Assembly (NCBI GenBank): GCA_030686995.1
Contig: CM060694.1
Location: 89,332,762-89,396,761 of the forward strand
DNA: 64,000 nucleotides
Direction of reading: 5' to 3'
DNA from: Artemisia argyi
Taxonomy: Eukaryota; Streptophyta; Magnoliopsida; Asterales; Asteraceae
Shown: positions 21,684 through 32,120 of the stretch, piece after piece
Layout of the letters: each line of letters opens with the position of its first letter
Position numbering within the stretch: the stretch's first letter is position 1
Notes under the pieces: generated by a model
What the model saw: the letters and a program-made list of their open reading frames with translations, nothing else
The model's database searches: none
Told to the model about the DNA's origin: nothing
Translations under genes and position numbers: made by a program

Positions 21684-21865
21684 CGTTACAACTGTTGTGT
21701 CAGTAATCTTATTTTTAACTAGCCGTTGTAAAATAACTGTGTTTCCATATTAATAGGGTAACTTTTTGTGAATTATTCACTTACCAATTCTAATTTATTC
21801 TTTTTCCAAAGATAAATTCTTTCTTAAGATAATTCACATTACGCATTCTCCTCAAACCCTATTCG

Positions 21866-21875
21866 TATATATTTA
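21866..21875 (+). promoter_or_regulatory. TATA-like box for the post-pol ORF
   Basis: TATATATTTA lies 62-72 bp upstream of the ATG at 21938, followed by a pyrimidine/A-rich leader. Position fits an internal promoter giving a separate mRNA. Confidence 0.45.
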
Positions 21876-21937
21876 TCATCATATGGCTTGATTCTTATTC
21901 TCGATTACTAACACTTTTATCTTTCTCTCACAAAATT

Positions 21938-24774
21938 ATGGCGATTCTAAACTTTGCTGAGGAGCACAACCAAGTGGCCTATTTACAAAAGTCAAACGAA
22001 AAGAGTGGCCCTGTTTTCCATCAGATTGTAGATTTTCTCAATACAACCCATATAAGGTATGCTTTAACTGTTAATCCCACAATCTATGTTTCTCATATCA
22101 AGCAGTTCTGGAACACTGTGGAGTCCATAATTATTGAACAGGGAGATACAAAAGAATCTGTGGAAGCTCTTAGAGCCACAGTGGATGGGGTAACTATTGA
22201 TGTTACTTAGTCATTCTTGAGGAGAGTTCTCCAATTGGATGATCTCAATGGTATCATCACATTACCCAATTCAGATATTTTCAAAAATATTGTTTCCATG
22301 GGGTATGATACATCTTATCAAAAAGTTACTTTCAGAAAAGGATATTTTTGTTCCCATTAGAGATTTTTAATACATACTCTTTTACATTGTCTAAGTCCTA
22401 AGAAAACTTCTTATGAGCAATTTGCATCAACCATGGCTTACCCTTTGGTTTGCTTAGCTAGTGATAGGACTTTCAATTTTTCAAAGTTTATCTTCAATAA
22501 TATGAAAGGCAATGTAAAGAGTTCATATAAATTTTTGATGTATCCAAGGTTTGTGTAAGCAGTGCTAAATGAATTTCAACTGCAAACACACAATAGAGTT
22601 TATCAAACCCCCTGTCTTAAGCCAAAGGTTTTTCAAAATATGTGTAAGGCTTCAGAACTTTGGAATGGGGAGGTTAAACCACTTTTTCCTGAAATGCTTT
22701 CAAAGATTTCTCAGGTACAGGGTGAAGGTGCAACTATCCCAGTTGTATCCCATCACACACCCTCTATTGTTGTTCCACCTATTCAACATACCCCTGCTGT
22801 AACTCACACTTATGAAAGGAGGCAAAAACAGCTACCTCCTCTCATTACAACATTGCATGTTGCTGAGCCTTTTGATTTAGGAACAAGCAGTGGTGGTTCA
22901 CGGCTTCATTCTAGTCCAACTAGAGAAGAGCCTGAATCAATGCCCTATGATTCACCTCTCCCAACAGGTAACACAGTTGGAAGTGTTGAGGGCAGTGTGC
23001 AACCAAATGAATTGATGGAATTATGTACCAAATTAGTCAAACAGGTTACAGCTCTGGAGAAAGAACTGACAAAGACTAAGCAACAATATGCCACAGAGCT
23101 TAATCAGATGAAAGCAGAGATCAAGAGTTTACAGGAAGATGTTGAGAGCCTAAAGAAGCACATATCTTCTACTCCATCTCATGATGATGACTCAGCCTAC
23201 TTTAGTGAAGATTTGGGGAATTCTCCCAAACAGGGGAGGATTAGAACTGAAGCAGAGTTTAAGGGGAGGAGACTAAATTTTGAACAAGATTTTGCTGAGC
23301 TTGATGATTTCGATAATGTTCAAGAGATGGAAGATGAAGCAGTGATATCTAAGGAAGTTTTTGCTGCAGCAGTTGAAACTCATAAAGACACAGTGGAAAC
23401 AGATAAAGATGTAGTGGATGTTGCTGATGCAGAATTTCGAAGAAAAAGGTTAGAAAAAGGAAAAGTTCATATTGTTGATGAATCATCTGAGCAACAATCA
23501 AAGAAGATTTCAAAGAAAGAACAAGCTTAGATAGATTATGATGCAGAATTGGCAAAGAAATTAGTGGAAGATGAAATTGCAATGTTAAAGAAAAGACAAG
23601 AGGAGGAAGAGATTGCAAGTTTCATGGAGGCTTAGAGGTTAGATAAATTAGAAACAGTGATTGAAGAACCACTTTCTATTGTTCCACCAACTATACTACA
23701 TGAGAAACCTCCAATGTTTACTTATGTGCCTACTAAAGAAGAGATTGAGTTCTTGATTGCAAATGATCCAGTGATTAGGAAGAAGGCATTAGAACTCATT
23801 GCTAATAAAACTTTAAATGAAGATCAAAGGTCTGCTCAATTGAAGGACTTCTTTCATATGAAGAATCAACAGGCTCTTGATGATATCATTGGTACAGTAA
23901 GAAAGGGTTAAAAGAAACCAAGACAACCTACAAAGGCACAAATTATTGCTGAGATGAAGACCTATTGCTGTCATGTTGGAAATTGGAAGATGGCACAGTT
24001 TAAAGGAATGACACATGATCAGGTTGAAGGAATTTATTATAGGGTTAAAAGACAGGATAGTCATTTCATCCCTATGGATAAAGAACCTAAATTTATGAAG
24101 TCAAAAAGGTCAGGTGTGAGTCTTGAATCCAAAGATGCTAAGAAATTGAAGACTCAGGAGTTATCTCAAGCAAAAGAAGGTGTCAGCAAGTTGACTGAAG
24201 AACAAGTTACAAATATGGTGTTTATTGAAACTGATGTGCTGAATGTAGAACCTTTACAAGCAAGATATCCAGTAGTTGGTTGGGAAATCTATTCTGATGA
24301 TTTTGGTGTTGCATGGAAGATTATCAGAACTGGTAATGTCACAAGTATTTGCAGAGATTTTGAAGATGTTGTTAGATCTTGTAATAGAGAAGATTTGGAT
24401 ACTTTGTGGAGGATAATTCAATATCAATTCAAGAAAGATGAACTTGTTGATGTCAAAGCTCAAGAGTTGTGGGTTCACTTTAGAAGATTATATGAACCTG
24501 ACCCTAGTGACAGGTATTGGAGATTTGAAGCTCACAATATGAATACTCTGTGGAATTCTATGATTCAAGTGTTGTACATCATGTTTCTACTCAAGATGGA
24601 GTTGATGTGTTTATGTTAGCTGAAAAGGAATATCCATTAAGAGCTGGTGTTCTCACTGTTATGATGTTAGTTAAGCTCAGATGTTGAGAAAGAAGTGAAA
24701 TCATAGAAGATTTGCTACAGAGAATTTATGATCAAAGTGTGAGGGTTGATAAGGAGTTAAGAAAAAGAAGATAA
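21938..24774 (+). pseudogene. C1 post-pol ORF (envelope position), broken
   Basis: Starts MAILNFAEEHNQVAYLQK. One frame runs for nearly 900 codons, interrupted only by nonsense codons at 22208, 22358, 22556, 23528, 23633 and 23909, with one frame change near 24555; the shifted frame ends at 24774. The N-terminal 200 residues form a conserved-looking globular domain (VDFLNTTHIRYALTVNPTIY). Next come a Pro/Ser-rich part, a coiled coil (about 23010-23160), an acidic Lys/Glu-rich part and a C-terminal domain rich in Trp. No signal peptide or clear membrane segment, so an envelope role is not supported by sequence. I remember similar proteins downstream of pol in Asteraceae Copia elements; function unknown. 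Confidence 0.75.
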
Positions 24775-24854
24775 GTGTTTGGAAGAATTCCCATATCCTC
24801 ACATATGCTGCTTACTTGAAGAAACTTATTGATTTACATGTTAATCATAAGTTC

Positions 24855-24863
24855 AGGGGAGGA
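24855..24863 (+). other. C1 polypurine tract
   Basis: AGGGGAGGA ends one base before the 3' LTR start TGTTGGG. Confidence 0.85.
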
Positions 24864-24864
24864 T

Positions 24865-25289
24865 TGTTGGGAATTATATTAACAGTTACCACGGCTAGTG
24901 TGAAGATTACAACTGCTGAAGAATGCACTAGCAGTGGAAACTCATTACCACTACTAGTACATATTATTACCACTGTTGTTAGGATAACTGTTAGGAAACT
25001 TGTATAGATAAATATAGAATAGATCTTGTGTATATCTTATTCTATTATCATTATACGTATCTTGTAGAAGAGGACTCCTTGTGCTATAAAAGGAGGTCCT
25101 AGGTTAAGGTTAGTGATATGTTTTTCTTAGAGCTTCAAGGTTGTAACCCTAGTGATACAAAGATCACTCGTATTATTATTAATAATAATATTGGAGCTAA
25201 CAGTTTGATTCATATAGTTTTCTCATTCATATACAATTGCTGTTTATTCACAACTAAACTTCTAAGTATCATTCTAACGATTCTCTACA
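24865..25289 (+). repeat. C1 3' LTR
   Basis: 425 bp, TGTTGGG...CTACA, followed by target copy ATTTC. It differs from the 5' LTR by about eight substitutions, a 44-bp deletion between AAGTAT words, and a short ATT tract. Its last 11 bases (GATTCTCTACA) are not found at the end of the 5' LTR. Confidence 0.85.
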
Positions 25290-25892
25290 ATTTCTGATAC
25301 ACACTTGCTATTTTTTGGCTAAAAGGCAGCTTTTGTACATCTTGGAGACCATCTATTTGCATGATATCTTAAAGAAAAAGTATCAACCCTACATTTAAGC
25401 AATGAGACCTTTTATTTTGCATTAAAAAGGATATTGAGTCACTGCAGTAACTAATACCAAACCACCTATAGACACAAAAATAAAACACCCATTGAATGAA
25501 GCATAATTCAAGTTGATCAATCTTTTAATTTCTTTCCCAACTGGAATTGAAGTGGATTATTAAAGTTATAGATTTCATAAGACTTTTAGTTTTTAGTGAA
25601 TGTAATACTATCAAGATTAAGCCATTAAGTTATTAATAATCAAACCTTAAACAACAAGATTAGATCTAGACAAAGCAATGGTTGAAAATACTTGACATTG
25701 ATATGTTGAGGCACAGGAGCTTAGGCTATTTAATAACCGTTGAATGTGTCACGTGTCTTAAATATAACAAATGATTGTGGAAAGTTTAATCAACATCCCC
25801 AGATAACTTGAACATGCATGAAACCTTATTCATTTACCCGTTGTTTTATTATACCATCCTTGATTGTGAAAGTGATTTCCGAAGGTTTATAG

Positions 25893-26669
25893 TGGTGTTC
25901 AAACGGTCGGGTTTCGGTTTAGTAGGGTTAATCGATCGGTTTGGTTTATTCGGTTTTGAAGATAAATTATAACCGCCCATAACCCAAACAAAGTTGATTG
26001 AACCAAATCCAAACCACCCAAATTAACCTTCGCGTTAATTGGTTTGGCCCCAAAAAATGTTGAAATAGACAAACCACTGTTACATCTGAAAAGGAATTAC
26101 GAGTGGTGAAAGTAAAAAAATCACTTCATTCTTTTTATAAAAGATCCATACTTGCAGATTACCACATAACATACTATTTTTCTAACATTATAGTTTAAGA
26201 TTTATTAGTCAGATGAAACTATAGTTTTCTACGGTTTCTATATTTTTATTTTTGTTTTCTTTGTTGTTCAATAGTACTGTAGTTAGTTACTCAATAAATA
26301 GCTCGTAATTCTTGTGATAATGGAATACAATTTATGCAATGTATACACGTAACTTGATGACAATCAATTTACAAATAATGTAGTAGTTTTATTTATTAAG
26401 CACATCAATACAATAATAAGATAACAATAGCATGGGTAAATTAACAAAAATGAGGAACTTCTATCGTCTCTAAAGATAACTCTATTAAACGTTCGGTTTT
26501 CGGGTGGGCCCCAAATAAGATTTTCAATACCCAAAACCAATTCGAGAACCACTACTTTCGATTATAACCGTAAATCAATCTAAATCTGAATAACCCAACA
26601 CTACTGAATGTAAGAAATCTATATAGTTTGGCCGGGTTTTCAGGTTTAACCGATTAGTGAACACCCCTA
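25893..26669. mobile_element. hAT-type MITE (long form)
   Basis: Perfect 8-bp duplication GTTTATAG at 25885-25892 and 26670-26677. Right terminus TGAACACCCCTA; left terminus TGGTGTTCA, slightly shortened. CGGTT/AACCG-rich ends surround about 500 bp that the sister copy at 3171-3434 lacks. Confidence 0.85.
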
Positions 26670-26912
26670 GTTTATAGTATATGGTCATCATATTTTTTAG
26701 GGTTAAAAGTGTTAAAGATGGAAATATAAAGGGTCAAACATTGGGTACATATGCAAATGTCTTTGTTACTACGAAGAAGAAAGATATGAAATCGAAATTA
26801 AATAAATGTTGTTGGATTTTGTTTGTAATATTTATGACTTTCCTGCTATAAAAGTACAAGAACCACACTTCAAACTTCTTATGTTTAGAGCTTCACAACC
26901 TGAAAACCACCA

Positions 26913-26920
26913 TATATAAA
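26913..26920 (+). promoter_or_regulatory. TATA box of the MuDR-like gene
   Basis: TATATAAA lies 86-93 bp before the ATG at 27006. In the left arm the matching word is changed (CATACATAAA). Confidence 0.6.
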
Positions 26921-27005
26921 CCAAATTCTTACAACATCATTAACCTAGTTACAACATAATCAAAATCAATCTAAGATAAAATTTGATTCATTTCCCTAAT
27001 TAGTA

Positions 27006-30000
27006 ATGAAAAAGGTAGTTCCTAAAGCTAATCCACCTCCTCCTAGAGGATATATTGACAAGTAAGTTACGTAGCTTTTTTGTTTGTTTGAGTTAAATAT
27101 GTAATTCTAATAATGTGTTCAGTGCACCTGTTAATAAAAACAAAGGAAAAAATGCCACCAACGCATCATGAAATGGCACAAACGTAAGTTTCAACCACTA
27201 CTGTTTGTCCATTGGTTGAAAGTACTAATAATGTTGCTAATGTAAGATTCCTGCATTGTGAAAATGAGGTACCACCATCCTCATCTCATGCATTGAGTTA
27301 CTTAAGTTTGATGGAAGACAGTGATTGTGACCCTATAGGTGGTTTTATGCCTTCGAAGTGTAAACACGTTGAGACATATTTTGATGACGACTTGTTCCAA
27401 CAAGATAGTGCAGTGAATTGGGATCAGGATACATGCTTTGACGATAGGCCAGAAGATTTTGTAGAAATGATTGATGAGTTATATCCAGAAAATGAGGGTG
27501 TGATTTTTCGAAATATTGTCGAAGAGGTTGATGAGGAAGTTATAGAACCTGATATTGAAGACGCAGGTGTATGGAGGACAGAACTAGAAACAGAACTAGA
27601 AGGGGGTGGTAGTGATAGATCGTGATGCCAGTGACTTGCTAGGAACAGAACGAGAACTTGACATGCATGGTTTCTCATTTTAGCTAGATTCAAACATTCA
27701 AGAGAGTAAGAGACAAGTTGTTGCCAAACTTCCTCCGAAGGAGTCTGATGAACCTGCACTTGCACCTGTAATTGACTTGGATGACCTTGAGAGTGCTGAT
27801 GACCCTAATATTGAACGAATTTTAGGTCAAAGAAAGAGAAGGTTAAAGCTATTGAGAAGGAATTATAAGGTAAGTCTAAAATCAAAGAAGGTGCATTTAA
27901 GGTGGGAGGGGGATTTGTTATAAGAAAAGAAGCGACTGTTAAGCTGAAGATGCATGAATTACAGTCAAAGAGAGCTATTACGGTTCTCCAATGTGATAAC
28001 AACAGGGTGAGAGCTAAGTGCTACGACATTGTGGTTGGTGGAACAAAATTTAATCTAACACCTGGCAGAGAAGAGGATATGCCATCCACCTCAAAGACTC
28101 GGGGCCAATTTGAAAAAACCAAAAATTATAAGGACATGAAATGCAAGGGTTTTAGTGCTAAAGGATATAAACTCAAGAATCATAAACCTCCTTGCCCATG
28201 GGACCTACTCGTCTCAAAGTGTGGGGGGGGGGGGGGGGGGTGAGCAGCGTTGGTTAGTTAAAACATTGACTGATGCTCATAAATGTATTCAAAGAAGCGA
28301 TGTTACTACTGCTACAACTAGGTTTCTGTCAACTTATGTCAGCCAGATTATTTCTAACAATTCTAAAATCTCAATTAAATCATTACAGATTGAATTGCAA
28401 CAGAGGTTACAAATAAACGTATCATTCGATAAAGCTTTTAAGGCAAAGGAAATTGGTGAGGAGAAGATGACAGGTGATCACAAACAACAGTATGCCCTCC
28501 TTAGAGATTATGCTGTGAAGCTCAAAGCAAAAAACGCAGACACAACAGTCAAGATCCAGGTAGAAACCAAAACAGATCTCACTCTTAATTCAAGGGTATT
28601 CAAAAGAATTTATGTGTGTATTGGTGCACTTAAAGCTGGGTATAGAGCTACAAGAAAAGAGATATTAAGGTTGGATGGTGCTTTCATAAAAGGACCATAT
28701 ACATAGCAAATTTTGACGGCTGTTGGAATTGATGGTAACAATGGTATTTACCCTCTTTCATATGCTATTGTTGAGGCCGAATGCAAGATTTCTTGGTTAT
28801 AGTGCCTGAAAAATCTAGGTGATGACCTTGATTTACAACCAGACTATAACTACACTTTCATTTTAGATAGACAAAAGGTATAATAAATTCCATTAACACT
28901 GATTAAAAAAGAATTTGTTACATATAAGCAATGTTTTAATTCACTATGTCTTACTTGTAGCAGGGTATTCTACCAGCTATTCAAGAGCCTTTTCCTTCTG
29001 CTGAACACAGATTATGTGTTAGACACATCTATGAAAACATGAAGTATATTTTCAAAGGAAGGATTTACAAGGAAGTGTGCAACAGCAACCACTATGCCTC
29101 AGTTTCAACAAGGAATGGGATGATCTGAAATCCTTTGACCCTAAAGCTCATGGGTGCTTACAAAAGATACCACCAACCTCATGGTCAAGGTCTTTTCTCA
29201 GGTATATCATTTTTCATATTTGTGCTTTAAGTGTGTATATAGTGGACATTAACTTATCCTTAATCATTAACCAAAAAACAGGCAAAGCTAAGTGTGAAAT
29301 TCTGGTCAACAACCTTTGTGAGTCACTCAACAGTAAGTTGGTAGATGGTAGAGGTAAACCAATAATAGGGTGTTTAGAATACATTAGGGAGTATTTGATG
29401 AAGAGGATAGTGAATGTGTAAAAGGTCATAGAAAAGTTTAATGGTCCCTTAACCCCAACTGCAACATCCATTTATGATGTCATTAAGCCAGAAGCTAATG
29501 AGTATTCAGTTATTTGGAATGGGGCCGACAGTTACCAGTGTAAGGGACCATGAAATGACCAATGTGTAGTGAATATGAGGTTTAGGACATGTACATGTAG
29601 GAGATGGGAGCTAACCAGTATTCCATGCAAACATTTTGTGGCAGGAATGTATAGCATGGAAAGTGATGGTAGGGAGGTAGGTATACCTGAGGATTGGGTA
29701 CATCAAGCATATTGGCTAAAAACATGGAAGGAGACGTACAATCAAAAGATTAAATGTGTTGCTAACAATAAATATTAACCTAATTGCAACATCCCTAGTA
29801 TTTTTTGCCCCCACATCATGATGTTCCCATTGGCAGACCAAGGAAGAAGAGGAGAATGACCAAAGATGAGACAGCTGAGCATGCGTTGAAGGAAATGGTC
29901 AAGGGTGGGAAGCTTTCAAAAAAAGGGAAAGACTATCACTTGTAGTCAATGTGGTATAGACGGTCACAACAAAAGAGCATGTACAGGTCCAAAAAAGAAG

Positions 30001-30159
30001 AATGTAAATGGGAAAGGCAAGAAGAAGGCAAGATCTGAGGGTGTTGTAGACACTGAACCAACTGAAACTGATGTAGGACCAAGTCAACCAATGGAGTCAC
30101 AATTAATCCAAGAGGTTGGTAGTCAGAGGAGAAAGAGTACCAGAAAGGCTTCCAAATAA
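27006..30159 (+). pseudogene. MuDR/MULE transposase, decayed, with introns
   Basis: Exon 1 is 27006-27061 (19 codons, donor AA|GTAAGT); a likely acceptor is at 27120. An acidic N-terminal region follows (to 27625), then the MuDR DNA-binding domain (27900-28330), cut by an 18-base G run (28223-28240) in a Gly stretch. The MULE DDE core begins LDGAFIKGPYT (about 28672) with a stop at 28704. The second Asp lies in ILDRQK (about 28866), before an 86-bp intron (28878-28963). Another intron is near 29202-29281. SWIM zinc finger CTCRRWELTSIPCKHF (29590 on) and knuckle CSQCGIDGHNKRAC (29944 on) are intact. At least three in-frame stops and several frame changes make it inactive. Autonomous family members should encode a nuclear transposase acting on terminal inverted repeats; such ends were not found here. 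Confidence 0.85.
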
Positions 30160-30715
30160 GCCGCAATTTGAGTGGCTTTATGTATGAGTGAGATAAAAAA
30201 TTTCTTTAAGTTTTATTATGGTTTGTGAGTTTTAGATTAAGACAAATGGTATTTATGCATTTATGTTATGGTTGTTATACAATGGTGGTTAAGACAATAG
30301 GTATGTCTTTATTTTTGTTACGGTCTACATTATTGCCTTCTGAGCCTGGCTTGTTTATGCCTTGTAATTCTTTGGATACTAAAATATCTGCTATGTTGAT
30401 TTACATTTGTCAAAATTGGTAAACAATCTAGGACACCGTATGACCATTAACTTCCATCCAAATCCATTAACCAAATACAACTAAAGTTTTTTCAACTACC
30501 ACAAAGTTTTTACATCAACTGTTTCATTCTTTACTGGTGTAACACAAAAGAGTCAACAAAGATGTCATTTCTTCATTTTCCTTTACTGGCAAGCTTCCTT
30601 TTTTTCCAACTGTAACTTCAACCTTCCTTTTTTCCTTTAATGCCATTATTTGCAATTGCTCCTATTCCAAATGTCTTATTACTTATACAATCCTAAGTAT
30701 GTTGTGCTGGAAGGG
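30160..30715. other. Convergent 3' ends, no gene
   Basis: Likely 3' untranslated DNA of the plus-strand transposase and of the minus-strand Ser/Asp-rich gene. No conserved frame seen. Confidence 0.4.
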
Positions 30716-31183
30716 CTAGTATGTAATAATCTGACATTGGAGGAAGCCATTTAGCAGACACTTTTTATGTGGAACATTTTTTGAGTTGGAACATGTTTGA
30801 GCTGGAACCTTTTTAACAGGAACATTTTCTGATGGCCACATAAGGGTGCATCTTTCAAGAGATTTAACACCTTGAACATCGAGTTCATCACTAGCAATTT
30901 CATCACTGCTTGATGATAGAATGTCACTGCTTATATCATAATCATCATTGCTTGAAGAATAACCGTTCACAACTTCAACATTGAGTTCATCACAGCTAGT
31001 ATCATCGCTGCTTTATGATACAATGTCACTGCTTGTATAAGAAGAATCAATGAAAATCATTTCTGCAAATATAAACAAAAAGATAGGCATGAACTAACAA
31101 ACACAAAACTAGAGTAACATAGGCAGTAAATAAAATATTTAGATTGTCAACCACAATTAAATAGAGTAACCTTTTTTCACCAT
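30716..31183 (-). pseudogene. Ser/Asp-rich two-exon gene, one stop, unknown function
   Basis: A short first exon (31183-31171, MVKK plus one base, good ATG context ACCATGG) joins in phase to exon 2 (31062-30716) across a 108-bp GT-AG intron whose 3' end reads TTTATATTTGCAG. Exon 2 encodes a Ser/Asp/Glu-rich tandem duplication of about 30 residues (SSDDTSCDELNVE, SSSDEIASDELDVQ) and a basic tail. A TAA at 31013-31015 breaks it in the first repeat. A TATA-like AAATAAATAGG lies about 95 bp upstream. It is convergent with the transposase, the arrangement of mudrA and mudrB in maize MuDR, but no similarity to MURB is claimed. Confidence 0.45.
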
Positions 31184-31722
31184 GGTTTTCAAAGTCCAAT
31201 TGAGTTATAAGGTAAGTTGGGGATAAATCAAGGGTTAAGTAAATAAGTTAGGTGGGGTGATTTGGGGGTTAGGTTTCCTATTTATTTTAAAACAATAATG
31301 TGGGTCGAGTTAAGTAACAACTGACATATGTTGACTAACATAAGTCAAAATTGATGTGGGTTGGCTTTGACTTTTTTAGTCAACTTCGATCAAATAGCAG
31401 CCCTTGAACTCAATAACAATCTCATACCACATAATCTAAATCACTCCTAACAATGACAATTCTTCATCTTCAACACATAACCGATACACTCCTACTCCAT
31501 CAATCCTTTTTTTTTTTGGTGAACTAGTTAATCATTAATTAAACTGCAAACAAATATATACATATCAATGCAGTCATCAGATAGTATGACAATACCATAG
31601 TTACCCATTTTGACAACATGAGTATAACAACAAACATGGCATTCAAAATTGAATCTTTAACAGATGATTAAAGATTCATTCATTAAATCACCTAAAGTGT
31701 TACTGCTTCTACTTCACCAATT

Positions 31723-31820
31723 CTTACTGAACACAATAGACCACAACTTCTACTCATGTTAGCCATCCAACCTTACTGAACACACAGACCACAACTTCAA
31801 CTCATGTTAGCCATCCAACC
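31723..31820. repeat. Tandem duplication, period 49 bp
   Basis: CTTACTGAACACAATAGACC ... AGCCATCCAAC at 31723-31771 is repeated at 31772-31820 with three differences. Confidence 0.9.
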
Positions 31821-31894
31821 CACGACCAACCAAAGGTTTATGTTTGACTTTTAAAGCACATTTATGGACTTGCATAATGACATGAATAACACAA

Positions 31895-31975
31895 ATCATA
31901 ATCCTACTTAACTAACAAATAACACAAATCAAAACAATCATAATCCTACTTAACAAACAAATAACACAAATCAAA
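31895..31975. repeat. Tandem duplication, period 42 bp
   Basis: ATCATAATCCTACTTAAC ... AACACAAATC occurs twice in direct succession with two differences. Confidence 0.9.
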
Positions 31976-32120
31976 TTAGTTAATTAAAGAAACTTGAACC
32001 ATTTGTGATACCATAATGTACATAAACAACATAACCAACCATCAACAAAAGACATTGTTCATATACACCTAACATAAACACCATCAACTACCATAAACCC
32101 AATAAACTAACCTACATTGA

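Larger units (their letters stand above)
13528..25289 (+). mobile_element. C1: Copia LTR retrotransposon with post-pol ORF and antisense ORF
   Basis: An 11.8-kb element flanked by a perfect 5-bp duplication ATTTC (13523-13527 and 25290-25294). The empty site survives in the inverted arm at 4047-4051. Order: 5' LTR, Met-tRNA primer site, gag-pol (14120-20280), antisense ORF (21009-20329), a promoter-like intergenic region, a long post-pol ORF (21938-24774), purine tract, 3' LTR. Coding order protease-integrase-RT-RNase H is the Copia order. The long gag with coiled coil and the post-pol ORF fit the SIRE-like (Sirevirus) side of Copia; that lineage call is inference. LTRs differ by about 2 percent by eye outside indels, so the insertion is fairly young. 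Confidence 0.9.
25290..27112 (+). repeat. Right arm of the inverted repeat: upstream region of the MuDR-like gene
   Basis: Inverted match to 2670-4046. It includes the hAT MITE, a TATA box, exon 1 (27006-27061) and part of intron 1. The two arms share the hAT insertion at the same base, so they are copies made after it. Between arm and gene there is no boundary; this is the natural 5' flank of the transposase gene. Confidence 0.85.
31184..32115. other. AT-rich DNA without a gene
   Basis: Nothing coding is seen. It was contiguous with 39820 onward before G2 inserted, so it is the 3' flank of the GRF gene. It holds two short tandem duplications annotated separately and a T run at about 31507-31518. 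Confidence 0.5.

Noticed and set aside
13528..25289. Idea that C1 was already defective when it inserted
   Set aside because: At about 2 percent LTR difference, some 100 base changes over the interior are expected, enough to explain the stops and frame changes by later decay.
30225..30422. 65-codon frame after the transposase
   Set aside because: Lies in the likely 3' untranslated region, no similarity to known domains.
31723..31975. CRISPR-like reading of short direct repeats
   Set aside because: Only two copies each, no spacers, eukaryotic transposon-rich context.
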